Origin: Desulfosporosinus lacus DSM 15449
Lineage (GTDB): Bacteria > Bacillota > Desulfitobacteriia > Desulfitobacteriales > Desulfitobacteriaceae
DNA length: 64,000 nucleotides
Direction of reading: 5' to 3'
NCBI RefSeq assembly: GCF_900129935.1
Contig: NZ_FQXJ01000005.1
Span: 310,001 to 374,000 of the forward strand
Shown here: in pieces, positions 16,232-24,355 of the stretch
Layout of the letters: every line of letters begins with the position of its first letter
Numbering within the stretch: position 1 is the first letter of the stretch
The notes under the pieces: model-generated
Told to the model about the DNA's origin: nothing
Seen by the model: only the letters and a program-made list of their open reading frames with translations
Database searches by the model: none
Translations under genes and position numbers: made by a program

Positions 16232-16340
16232 GGCCGCCCCTCCCCTTTTTACTTATTTTACCATTTGAAAAAAGCAAATTAAATCACTTTCCCCTCATAT
16301 CTTATCCTAAGAGGATTTGCTATACGAGGAGGAGGACTGT

Positions 16341-17321
16341 TTGAATTCAAGTTGGACACCCACAGCTCGACGTCTCTTAGACAAACGATTATGGATACTT
16401 GGTTATTATTCTGAAGATTTCCAGGGAGATTTTCGTGCAATTGAAACGCTTCGGCAACAAGGCTCACGCATTGATGTTTATGCTGACTTTGCCTTCCAAT
16501 TAAAGCCTGATGGTCAATTTACGGGCCAAGTAAATAACCAGGCCCTGCAAGAAGCTATTGCCCGCGGTACTGCGCCTCTCGTTCTCTTCCATAATTTTAA
16601 CGGAAAGGTCTTCGATCATCTACCCCTACGTTCCATTTTATCTTCAACTGCCTCGCAACGAAATTGCATTAATAACATGATAGAGTTACTTCCTTCCAAT
16701 ATTGCCGGTATCCATGTAGATTTCGAAGGGGTAGAAGGTTCTTACCGCATTCCATTTTTGACCTTTCTTGAATCTCTAAGGACCATATTGCATGGACGTG
16801 GCTTAATGTTAACAATTGCTATTCCAGCTAAACGTTCGGAGTGGGAAGCGCCGGGGTATGACTTTGCAGGAATTGGGCGTATATGCGACTCCATAACCCT
16901 GATGACCTATGACGAACACTATTCAGGAGGTTCGCCTGGCCCTGTAGCAAGCTTACCTTGGATGACCGAAGCACTCGACTATGCCATCCGCTATATACCT
17001 AACGAAAAACTGTTATTAGGTATTCCTGCCTATGGATACGATTGGTCCAGTGAACCAACCCGTCTTGTCCCAATGCGTGATATCCCAGAGTTAGTCACCC
17101 AAACCAATGCACGTACCCTTTGGTCTGACCAAGCAGTTGAACCATACTTTTACTACTGGAAAGGAAGAGTTAAACATACTGTATGGTATGAGAATGAGCT
17201 CTCTGCCAAGATTCGTTTCGGTTTCGTCAAGAGCTATCGATTGAAAGGCATTGCCATTTGGCGTCTAGGGTATGAAACAAGCCGTTTCTGGCAGGAGTTG
17301 ACTAGTAAGTTCAAAAAATAA
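16341..17321 (+). CDS. Glycoside hydrolase family 18 protein (YaaH/SleL-like) without signal peptide
   Basis: A 326-residue TIM-barrel protein. It starts at a TTG seven bases after GAGGAGGAGG. The GH18 signature appears as GIHVDFEGVEG, with the catalytic acid Glu after Asp-Phe; other family segments are LGYYSEDF, LTIAIPAKRS, ITLMTYDEH, LLLGIPAYGYDW and KGIAIWRLGYE. Close relatives (SleL, YaaH, YdhD) cleave N-acetylglucosaminidic bonds in cortex peptidoglycan during spore germination. No signal peptide and no LysM repeats are present, so it is either cytoplasmic, mother-cell made, or carried by a partner. Confidence 0.85.
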   Translation: MNSSWTPTARRLLDKRLWILGYYSEDFQGDFRAIETLRQQGSRIDVYADFAFQLKPDGQFTGQVNNQALQEAIARGTAPLVLFHNFNGKVFDHLPLRSILSSTASQRNCINNMIELLPSNIAGIHVDFEGVEGSYRIPFLTFLESLRTILHGRGLMLTIAIPAKRSEWEAPGYDFAGIGRICDSITLMTYDEHYSGGSPGPVASLPWMTEALDYAIRYIPNEKLLLGIPAYGYDWSSEPTRLVPMRDIPELVTQTNARTLWSDQAVEPYFYYWKGRVKHTVWYENELSAKIRFGFVKSYRLKGIAIWRLGYETSRFWQELTSKFKK

Positions 17322-17345
17322 GTACTATTATTAAAAATCATTAAC

Positions 17346-17376
17346 AAGAGCATCTTCTCAACGAGGTTGCTCTTTT
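17346..17376 (+). terminator. Intrinsic terminator after the GH18 gene
   Basis: AAGAGCA pairs with TGCTCTT around a partly paired loop, followed by TTTT. It lies about 25 bases past the stop codon. Confidence 0.75.
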
Positions 17377-17497
17377 ATCTTTATTCTAAATGGAATTCTT
17401 CGTAAGTTCTCGAATAGATTAGAGCATTTACTTGTTCTTTAGCTGGTTAACCTTTATTATTGGAATTGACTAATTTTAAAGGAGATGAACTTACTCT

Positions 17498-17779
17498 ATG
17501 TATGAGCTTAAGAATCACACAGAAACAGTTGTCCAACAAACATTGCAAAACTATCTCCGCAACAACGTTCTTAACTGCTCATGTGAACGCTGTCAGGCTG
17601 ACATCATGGCACTCGCCTTAAACCGTTTGCCTGCACGTTATTATGTTTCTTCACGTGGTGAGATAATGACTCAGTTGGAGTCACAAGCACTGCCTGACCA
17701 AACGCGTATTATTACAGAACTTGTCCGTGCTGCCCAACAAGTCAGTGCTACCCCTTCACACCCAATAAACCAACCTTAA
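17498..17779 (+). CDS. ComFB-like late competence protein
   Basis: A 93-residue protein matching the ComFB family: KNHTETVVQQTLQNYL at the start, a Cys triplet (CSCERCQADIMALALNRLPARYYVS) and a helical end. The Cys pattern C-x-C-x2-C suggests zinc binding. ComFB lies between ComFA and ComFC in Bacillus but is not needed for transformation; cyanobacterial and clostridial homologues have been tied to cyclic-di-nucleotide signalling and motility. No comFA or comFC is adjacent here. AAAGGAG lies ahead of the ATG. Confidence 0.8.
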   Translation: MYELKNHTETVVQQTLQNYLRNNVLNCSCERCQADIMALALNRLPARYYVSSRGEIMTQLESQALPDQTRIITELVRAAQQVSATPSHPINQP

Positions 17780-17801
17780 TATATTTTTGTTAATTGTTTG
17801 G

Positions 17802-17921
17802 TTACTCGGCATTTATTACAATAATTGCAGATAGAACTGCAACTACAAATAATGTAAATACTCGAAAAGGATCATTGATAACTTGTTCTATTCGCACTGG
17901 AGTCAATTCAATATCAAACAT
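17802..17921 (-). CDS. Small membrane protein (39 aa)
   Basis: A 39-codon gene with a GGGGGAAGGGAT ribosome site directly before the ATG. It encodes MFDIELTPVRIEQVINDPFR, then one transmembrane helix (VFTLFVVAVLSAIIVI) and ends NAE. It lies convergent to comFB. The clear ribosome site and good helix support a real gene; function is unknown. Confidence 0.6.
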   Translation of the reverse strand: MFDIELTPVRIEQVINDPFRVFTLFVVAVLSAIIVINAE

Positions 17922-18059
17922 ATCCCTTCCCCCTTACTCCTCTTCTAGTTTATGGTAATTTAATAGAATTGGGAACGAGGTTATTATTGAATATGTGGAT
18001 TTTGAAAGGTCCAAAAAGCAGAATTTTAATACCTCAAATTTGGAAATGAGGTGCTATTC

Positions 18060-18734
18060 GTGGTTAACTCTGAAGACCTTCGTCGCTTTTCTCTGTTTTC
18101 TTCCTTAAGCTCTAATGATGTCGTCCCTCTTCTTCCACATTTGGTTGAACGTCGTTACCGCCGCGGGCAGTTATTATTTGTTGAAGGAGAAATAGGTTCG
18201 TCAGTATTTTTTGTTCTTTCTGGGCAGGTTAAACTCAGCAGATCTACTCCTGCAAGTGAAAAGCAAATTATCGATTGGTGTGGTCCCTATGATTGTTTCG
18301 CTGAGGTTCTGCTTCTAGAAGCCGGTTCATATCCTGCTACCGCTGAAGCCATTAAGGACAGTACCTTGTTAGTCCTTAACAATGAAGTAATGCCTCAAAT
18401 TTTAGAAGCAAATCCTGCACTGTCAGTAGCTCTTATACGTACCTTGAGCCGAAGATTAAGACTTTCTCAAGAGTTCATACGAATCTTAACTAATCGCTCT
18501 ACTGCTGGAATTCTTGCGGCCCTTTTTCTTCGTTTAGCACGACCTGCTGAAACTCCAGGAAAACCAATTTTCGTAGATGCCTCTTTAACACATCGGGATC
18601 TAGCCAGTATGATTGGAACGTCTAGAGAATGTGTTAACCGAGCCATCAATAGTTGGAAACGATCGGGAATATTGAAACTGGCAGACGATCGGTTAGAAAT
18701 TCTCAAACCCCATGAACTTGCTGAGTGGCCTTAA
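18060..18734 (+). CDS. Crp/Fnr family transcriptional regulator
   Basis: A 224-residue protein with a cyclic-nucleotide-binding-like beta barrel (residues about 20-115: YRRGQLLFVEGEIGSSVFFV, GQVKLSR) and a C-terminal Crp-type HTH (LTHRDLASMIGTSRECVNRA). No N-terminal Cys cluster like that of Fnr is present. The cAMP arginine-serine motif is not intact, so the ligand is unknown. GTG nine bases into the open frame is preferred because GAGG precedes it. Its stop codon abuts the stop of the convergent gene with no terminator between. Confidence 0.88.
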   Translation: MVNSEDLRRFSLFSSLSSNDVVPLLPHLVERRYRRGQLLFVEGEIGSSVFFVLSGQVKLSRSTPASEKQIIDWCGPYDCFAEVLLLEAGSYPATAEAIKDSTLLVLNNEVMPQILEANPALSVALIRTLSRRLRLSQEFIRILTNRSTAGILAALFLRLARPAETPGKPIFVDASLTHRDLASMIGTSRECVNRAINSWKRSGILKLADDRLEILKPHELAEWP

Positions 18735-19589
18735 TTAAAATACCATGGAACTTGTGCTGGCAGGTCGTTCTAATTGGTTGATTATACGCCAACATTCTTC
18801 CCAGCTTATGTTCGGTTGACGACGCCAAAAGATCATAGCTGCCCGAGTTTTTTCACACTCGCGATCGTTAAGCATGCTTTGATTCGGCATTTTCCCGCCC
18901 CATGCATTTACCCATTCCTGATAACAATGAATCAGTTCTGTTGATTGGCTTTTTAAATACCGAACAGTGTAAATACTGGCTATCCAATGAACAACCTTAT
19001 CTTCCCCCACCCTGGAATATACTTGCCCATCTAAGTCTGCTCCAGCGACTAATAGAAGCAAGAATAAAAAGTGAACTCTGACAGCTTGCCGTAATGTTTC
19101 TGGATTAATCTCATAAAGTTCTGAAAAACGTCCTAAAGGCTTGAGAAACAGTTTAACTGAAGGATCCCTAAACGTACATACTCCAAAAGCAGCAAGCGGG
19201 ATTGGATAAACATCTTCCAATCCACTTTCTTGTAATTGACCTACCAACTCGCGTTCAGCTTGAACTAGACGCTGTTCTCGTATTAAAAGTTGCTCTGCGG
19301 TCTCTTTTAGAAATAATTCTGCTTCTTTAGGACGCTCCGGAAGAGAGTCCGCCCATTCTCGTAAACGGGATCGTTTAGGCATCAAGATTTCTATCATTGA
19401 GCCCGTCTCTTGGTGTAACAGTTTAAAACCCTGACGAACTCGATCAGGATCGCGATATAATCCCCGCATAAGCATTTCAGCAGGTTGGGGAATTTCTACA
19501 GATTCCTCAAACCGAACAATCACTTCTCCATTTCGCTCTGGAAACTTGAGTCCCATAGCCTTCTCAATTTCTAATCTCATTGAAGACAC
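18735..19589 (-). CDS. Hypothetical protein (284 aa)
   Basis: Not recognised. The product is soluble, Glu- and Arg-rich, with a long helical section around residues 80-120 (PKEAELFLKETAEQLLIREQ) and a hydrophobic patch near 175 (VHFLFLLLLVAGADL). Several Trp residues cluster at the C-terminus (FWRRQPNISWEECWRIINQL). Start is GTG, with AGGGGGGAT upstream. It lies divergent from the Ski2-like helicase gene (139 bases apart) and convergent, stop to stop, with the Crp/Fnr gene. Confidence 0.7.
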   Translation of the reverse strand: MSSMRLEIEKAMGLKFPERNGEVIVRFEESVEIPQPAEMLMRGLYRDPDRVRQGFKLLHQETGSMIEILMPKRSRLREWADSLPERPKEAELFLKETAEQLLIREQRLVQAERELVGQLQESGLEDVYPIPLAAFGVCTFRDPSVKLFLKPLGRFSELYEINPETLRQAVRVHFLFLLLLVAGADLDGQVYSRVGEDKVVHWIASIYTVRYLKSQSTELIHCYQEWVNAWGGKMPNQSMLNDRECEKTRAAMIFWRRQPNISWEECWRIINQLERPASTSSMVF

Positions 19590-19728
19590 GTCTGATCCCC
19601 CCTAGCCTTGTCTCTTGTTTCATCCTATGGATTCAAGGGATAATTCAGACCATCTTAGCCCTAAATTTGACCATTATTGATTGCTTTGTTAAAATTAGTA
19701 AAATGATATCAGAAACGAGCTGACTGAC

Positions 19729-21978
19729 ATGTCTAAGCGCACTTATCACGAAATGATCCTAGACCCGTTCCAGGAAGAGGCACTTGATGCAATCGATGCC
19801 GGTAAATCCGTCATAGTAGCAGCACCTACCGGTACTGGAAAAACTCTTGTTGCGGATTATTTAATAGAGAAAGCCATGCGGGAACACTTAAGAGTAATCT
19901 ACACTGCTCCAATCAAAGCTCTTAGCAATCAAAAATTCAGAGACTTCAAGAAACAGTTTGGAGAAGACGCTGTAGGCATAATGACAGGAGATGTTGTACT
20001 TAACCCAACCGCACCCCTGCTAATTATGACAACTGAAGTTTTTCGCAATCAAGTTATCACTGAAGACCCCAACTTAGAGTTTGTATCTCATATAGTTTTT
20101 GACGAAATTCACTGGCTAAATGACGAGGAACGCGGGACCGTTTGGGAAGAATCTATCATTCTGGCACCACCAAAAATGAAGATCCTTGGTTTGAGCGCTA
20201 CGATCGCTAATGCCAGTCATCTAGTGGACTGGATCGAATCCATCCGTCATGAAGAGGTTGCACTCATCGAAGAACATAATCGAGTGGTTCCCCTAGAATA
20301 CTATTACTTTACTAAAGACACTGGACTTGTTGACTACGATCAACTTTGGCGTTACTACCGCCGAAAACTCAAAGATCGGATCAATGATGAAAGCCCCTTT
20401 GGCCCTACGACTCACTTAGACCTCATTCGCACAATACAACGAAGTCATCTTCCTGCACTTTTTTTTGTTTTCAGTCGAAAACAATGCGCGATAAAAGCTA
20501 TGGAGTTAGCAAACATCGCAAATTATCTAAGACCCGCTGAACGAAAAACCGTCGAAGATAAATTCATTCATCTTTTTGGTCATGAGATTGATTGGTCATC
20601 TTCGACACGTCAACTCAAGCGTTTATGTTCCAAGGGGATTGCCTATCATCATGCCGGATTGCTCCCCTCTCAAAAGGTTATTGTCGAAGAACTCTTTCTA
20701 GAAAGGTTAATCAAAGTACTTTACTGCACAGAAACCTTTAGTGTAGGGATTAATTATCCTGTCAAAGCGGTTTGCTTTGATTCGCTAAATAAGTATGATG
20801 GACGTAATTTCAGACCCCTTGCCAATCATGAGTTTTTCCAAATGTCTGGTCGGGCGGGACGCCGCGGTCTTGATGAAAAAGGGTTTTCATTCGCCCTGGT
20901 TGACTTAGGGTATATGGAGAAAAGCCCGCCGCCTAAGTTCCAGTTAAATCGCCTCGAACCCCTGACCAGTCAATTTAGACTGACTTACAATACAGTTTTA
21001 AATCTCACTGCTACGTTATCTCAAACGCAAATAGAAACGTATTTTCAAAAAAGTTTTTCCGCTTACAGCTACCGACTAAGTTCTGAGCGACTTCATTCAG
21101 AATTAGCCCAAATCCAACAAAAACTTGAAGGAACACATCAACATCTTTGCGAAGAGGTTGGTTCCTTTAACTGTCCTTTAAAACATCATCCCAAGCGAAA
21201 AGAGTTAGAAAAGCTTAAAAAGGCCTATAAATCCTTAGGACCGCGCAAGCAATCCCGTGTATACGGACGAGAGATGGCTCGTAAGATTCGCACCTGGGAA
21301 AAACTACTATCCCAAACGCCTAAAAGTTGTGTCCCTCAACAACAGGAAAACTGCTATGCTCAAAGTAAATCGTACTTAACTATAAAACAACAGCAGCAAG
21401 AACTTCAAAATGCCTTAGCTGCCCTTCCTGAAGAAAATGCCTTTCTCCAAGAATTTGAATACAAAAAAACTCACCTCCGGCAAATAGGATATTTACGAGA
21501 AGATGAGTTATTGCCCCGAGGGACCTGTGCCAGCCGCATATATGTACAAGAACTCCTAGTCACTGAGTTAATATACTCTGATGTTTTCGCGCAATTAGAC
21601 GATGACCAACTCAACGCCTTGCTTTCCAGCGTTGACTTTGAAGCTAGGAAAAACGATATGTTTCACCGAACCTCGGTCTTTGATTCAACTCCAGTCAAAG
21701 AAATTGCTGAATACATTCAAAGTATTTGCGGACAAGATGCTGTGAGATACGATCCTCGTGTTGCTGGAATTACGCATGCTTGGAGCCAAGGCAGTACATT
21801 TGTCGAGGTACAGGCTTTATGCAACCTTGACGAAGGCGATATCATCAGTGTTTTTAGGCGAACCATTGATCTTATGCGCCAAATGAGGGAGGCTGTAGGC
21901 GATTCTGCCTTGCGCAGTCGCTTAAAAGTATGCATGGAAAAACTTGACCGAGATGAAGCGGCCATTATGGAACTATAA
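19729..21978 (+). CDS. Ski2-like DExH helicase
   Basis: A 749-residue superfamily 2 helicase. Motif I is AAPTGTGKT, Ia YTAPIKALSNQKFRDF, II DEIH, III LSATI, V CTETFSVGINYP and VI QMSGRAGRRG, all intact. The spacing and the YHHAGLLPSQK segment place it with the Ski2/Mtr4 group, which unwinds RNA in eukaryotic exosome work; bacterial members are less studied. The C-terminal 300 residues (Cys-containing FNCPLKHHPKRKEL and a helical DSHCT-like end) support this. It is monocistronic with a strong terminator. The ribosome site before ATG is weak. Confidence 0.9.
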   Translation: MSKRTYHEMILDPFQEEALDAIDAGKSVIVAAPTGTGKTLVADYLIEKAMREHLRVIYTAPIKALSNQKFRDFKKQFGEDAVGIMTGDVVLNPTAPLLIMTTEVFRNQVITEDPNLEFVSHIVFDEIHWLNDEERGTVWEESIILAPPKMKILGLSATIANASHLVDWIESIRHEEVALIEEHNRVVPLEYYYFTKDTGLVDYDQLWRYYRRKLKDRINDESPFGPTTHLDLIRTIQRSHLPALFFVFSRKQCAIKAMELANIANYLRPAERKTVEDKFIHLFGHEIDWSSSTRQLKRLCSKGIAYHHAGLLPSQKVIVEELFLERLIKVLYCTETFSVGINYPVKAVCFDSLNKYDGRNFRPLANHEFFQMSGRAGRRGLDEKGFSFALVDLGYMEKSPPPKFQLNRLEPLTSQFRLTYNTVLNLTATLSQTQIETYFQKSFSAYSYRLSSERLHSELAQIQQKLEGTHQHLCEEVGSFNCPLKHHPKRKELEKLKKAYKSLGPRKQSRVYGREMARKIRTWEKLLSQTPKSCVPQQQENCYAQSKSYLTIKQQQQELQNALAALPEENAFLQEFEYKKTHLRQIGYLREDELLPRGTCASRIYVQELLVTELIYSDVFAQLDDDQLNALLSSVDFEARKNDMFHRTSVFDSTPVKEIAEYIQSICGQDAVRYDPRVAGITHAWSQGSTFVEVQALCNLDEGDIISVFRRTIDLMRQMREAVGDSALRSRLKVCMEKLDRDEAAIMEL

Positions 21979-22006
21979 AGAAAGCCTGGTTGGTATAAGA
22001 CCGTTT

Positions 22007-22038
22007 AAAGGGAAAAGCTTTTTTGCTTTTCCCTTTTT
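22007..22038 (+). terminator. Intrinsic terminator after the helicase gene
   Basis: A 12-bp perfect stem (AAAGGGAAAAGC and its complement) with a T-rich loop and a trailing T run. Confidence 0.92.
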
Positions 22039-22064
22039 ATACTAGAAGCCATATAAACCCATTA

Positions 22065-22226
22065 TTACTCGGAAACCTCGAACATATCCTTACCTACTCC
22101 GCATAATGGACATACCCAGTCTTCCGGGATATCCTCAAAAGCGGTGCCTGGAGCAATTCCAGAATCTGGATCTCCGACTTCGGGATCATAAATATAACCA
22201 CAAGCTGAACAAACATATTTTTTCAA
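22065..22226 (-). CDS. Rubredoxin
   Basis: A 53-residue rubredoxin with both iron-binding knuckles intact: [20 protein letters not shown] and [15 protein letters not shown] (CxxCGY ... CPLCG). One iron is held by four Cys, and the protein carries single electrons in the cytoplasm, often to rubrerythrin or oxygen and peroxide reductases in anaerobes. Start is TTG six bases after AAAGGAGAT; an ATG six codons upstream would place that ribosome site inside the gene. It is monocistronic; no partner reductase is adjacent. Confidence 0.95.
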   Translation of the reverse strand: MKKYVCSACGYIYDPEVGDPDSGIAPGTAFEDIPEDWVCPLCGVGKDMFEVSE

Positions 22227-22348
22227 ATTAAAATCTCCTTTCATTTATAAAGTTAACTGTCACATTATTTATTTTAACATTATTAATCTAATTTAGCCAA
22301 TTCTTTCCTCGTTAAATTCTCTCCTGCAGTTAACTGGATAAATAATTG

Positions 22349-22795
22349 TTATCGTAAAGATCCAATATCAAGGGAAATATCATATTTCTTCAACACGTAC
22401 CCTCTGAACTCTTCAACGCATTGACAAGGTTCTCGATGATCGCAAAAACCAACTTCTAACTTTCCGATTAAATGATGTTGTAAGATATGAACGTTAACGT
22501 ATAAATGACTCGCTTTTTCATTCAGCTTAATATAGTGCTTAACAGCAAAAAAAAGTAGAATGAGCATCAGTATACTCACGCTAATTCCAATCTCCGGATA
22601 AAACCAGGGTATTAAGGCTAACAATCCAAACAAAAAAACTACGAATATGCCAATTGTCTCCTGGCGCCTAACGAGTTTCCATTCATTATACCGGCCAAGA
22701 AATTCATAAAATAACTTAGCCATACGTGCAGATGGAAACGGTGGATTAGGACCCTCTACCGTTTTATCAACTACGTACTGGCAAAGCGTTCCCAC
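22349..22795 (-). CDS. Hypothetical protein with two transmembrane helices (148 aa)
   Basis: Not recognised. A GTG start is chosen because GGAAGG lies six bases before it. Two adjacent hydrophobic helices (TIGIFVVFLFGLLALIPWFY and IGISVSILMLILLFFAVKHYI) form a hairpin in the middle. The N- and C-terminal parts are soluble, the latter with three Cys (GFCDHREPCQCVEEFRGYVL). It lies between rubredoxin and the HAD gene with sizeable gaps on both sides. Confidence 0.65.
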   Translation of the reverse strand: MGTLCQYVVDKTVEGPNPPFPSARMAKLFYEFLGRYNEWKLVRRQETIGIFVVFLFGLLALIPWFYPEIGISVSILMLILLFFAVKHYIKLNEKASHLYVNVHILQHHLIGKLEVGFCDHREPCQCVEEFRGYVLKKYDISLDIGSLR

Positions 22796-22870
22796 CCTTA
22801 TCCTTCCTTTCTTGTACAATCAGAAAGTATAAACTTGCGTTATATACTTTCTAAGCATAAGTGCAACTAA

Positions 22871-22939
22871 GGCTATCGCCTTCGCCTGCGGCTGCAAGAA
22901 AGCTAACACGTGCGAAGACAGTGTCTTCGGGCTATAGCC
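22871..22939. repeat. GC-rich palindromic intergenic element
   Basis: The outer arms GGCTAT (22871-22876) and ATAGCC (22934-22939) enclose a 7-bp perfect hairpin CGAAGAC/GTCTTCG (22913-22929) and a GC-rich run (GCCTTCGCCTGCGGCTGC). Its composition is unlike the AT-rich flanks. No T tract follows on either side, so it is not a standard terminator. It may be a small dispersed palindrome. Confidence 0.45.
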
Positions 22940-22959
22940 AAGTTTTCTAATCGGGCTTC

Positions 22960-23655
22960 TCATAAACTTCCTTGACTTATAAGCCGAGAAAGATCATCCA
23001 ACTGACCCACATAATCTGTCCTATCCTCTGTTTCAATCGAGCTCCCTAATAAAAAGACTTTCATCCCCAGTTCCTGACAGACCAAATCACTAATATGCGT
23101 ACTAACTAACAAACAACTTTGAGATCTAACCCCAAGTTTTTCTGCTGTTTCTTTAAAAAAACCAAGATGTGGTTTGCAATAATGAAAATCATCTAAAGTC
23201 CCAATTACTTTAAATTGCTCAGGTGTAAGACCTGTCCAACGAATTTGTTCTTGTATAGCAATTAAAGGCATTAAAGGATCCGAAACTATTGCGGTTAAAA
23301 AACCCTGTTTAATAGCATTTTCTACTACTTTAACCCCTTGTGGATTAGGCTTGACAAGGCAACGTAATGCTGGAAAATCAGAGGTGTAAAATTCCTCAAA
23401 AATAGGTTTTAATGTTTGTACTGACTGACCTGCTGCTTTAGAAAAGTCCTCAAAAAAGGCTTGCATAACTGTTTGCTCAGATTTGGGTTCCTTTTGAACA
23501 TTTTCCATAGATTTTAAAAATTGTTTAGAAAACTTATCAGGCGAAAGTATATGTGCAAAACGCGGTGCCAAAATCCCAAGGTAATTCTGCACGAATTTTA
23601 CCGTATCAAGGCTTGACAATATTCCCTCTATATCAAAGATTATAGCTTGAATCAC
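22960..23655 (-). CDS. HAD superfamily protein with altered motif I
   Basis: A 231-residue HAD-fold protein with a helical cap (residues about 18-100). Motif I is FDIEG: the nucleophile Asp8 is present but the usual second Asp is Glu10. Motif II is IVSDP, the motif III Lys lies in HYCKPHLGFF, and motif IV is weak (VSTHISDLV). It is close to phosphoglycolate-phosphatase-like HADs in layout. The DxE change and weak motif IV suggest reduced phosphatase activity or another reaction. GTG start after AGGAGGAC. Confidence 0.75.
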   Translation of the reverse strand: MIQAIIFDIEGILSSLDTVKFVQNYLGILAPRFAHILSPDKFSKQFLKSMENVQKEPKSEQTVMQAFFEDFSKAAGQSVQTLKPIFEEFYTSDFPALRCLVKPNPQGVKVVENAIKQGFLTAIVSDPLMPLIAIQEQIRWTGLTPEQFKVIGTLDDFHYCKPHLGFFKETAEKLGVRSQSCLLVSTHISDLVCQELGMKVFLLGSSIETEDRTDYVGQLDDLSRLISQGSL

Positions 23656-23860
23656 GATTATTGTCCTCCTAATTGAGGTCTCAAACGCAGAACTATTATT
23701 GTTCCGGCTCTGTACATAGTATTCTCCTTTTTCTTTGAAATTCCTTCTATTCTTCAGTGATGTTCACAGGTAAGTATTATTATTCCCACCTCTGCGAACT
23801 TAATTCGTAACATAAAGTACTAAACCTCTTCCACCTGAAGGGGAGTCTCACGATCGAATA

Positions 23861-23894
23861 AAGAAAAGCCCAAGATTGAGTTATTCCTTGGGCT
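23861..23894 (-). terminator. Intrinsic terminator of the candidate RNA
   Basis: An 8-bp stem with a 12-base loop, with TTTTCTTT after it on the minus strand. No protein gene ends nearby on that strand. Confidence 0.65.
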
Positions 23895-24005
23895 CTTACA
23901 ATCTCAGCTCTTGCCACGACCCGCTCTGTATTCAGAGGGGCAATCCCTGAGTCAACCCTCCCTAAGTATGCTGCAGGCACGTCGGGAGGGCCATTTTAAA
24001 TTTGA
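23861..24005 (-). ncRNA. Candidate structured RNA with intrinsic terminator
   Basis: About 145 bases of GC-richer sequence in a 700-base gap. On the minus strand a -10-like TATACT (24012-24017) is followed by hairpins CCCTCCC/GGGAGGG (23956-23990) and CTCTG/CAGAG (23924-23937), and by AGCCCAAG/CTTGGGCT (23867-23894) ending in TTTTCTTT, a good intrinsic terminator. No credible protein is encoded. No -35 is clear. It could be a stand-alone small RNA or the RNA part of a decayed mobile element. No known RNA family was recognised. Confidence 0.4.
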
Positions 24006-24017
24006 GGCCTCAGTATA

Positions 24018-24355
24018 GGGTCCCCATTCATATCCTAAAAAACGCTTAGTTCAGACTCCTAAAAGGTATGACTAGCATTAATTCATTCTTGCGACTTAAG
24101 CTCATATCCAAATCCAAGCCACCCTTTATAGTGCTAAAATAATAACGTCATTTCTAAATGGTTCTCCTTATCTGCCCTCTCCTCTCTCGCCAAACAACCT
24201 TTTTCCTATAATGCGATTTCGCTCGCTTTCGTGGCAACACATTGCCTACTTGCTTGGAATAAATGGTTGTTTGCTTACATCAACTTACTTCTTGGTATCA
24301 CCTGGAAATTCCTTGGCAGAAAAAAGAAATTTAAGCGCTAATAATGTTGAATAAA
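24018..24355. other. Intergenic stretch without a supported gene
   Basis: No start with a ribosome site was found. An inverted repeat AAACAACC (24192-24199) / GGTTGTTT (24265-24272) encloses a region with GCGA/TCGC motifs and might form a large hairpin downstream of the lactate genes. No T tract follows. Confidence 0.4.

Noticed and set aside
23780-23980. 66-codon minus-strand frame
   Set aside because: It crosses an intrinsic terminator and hairpins, has no ribosome site, and the product has no protein-like features.
23861-24005. Known riboswitch, T-box, tmRNA or RNase P in the 23.9 kb region
   Set aside because: None of their conserved cores (for example the T-box AGGGTGG element) is present, and no gene follows at leader distance.
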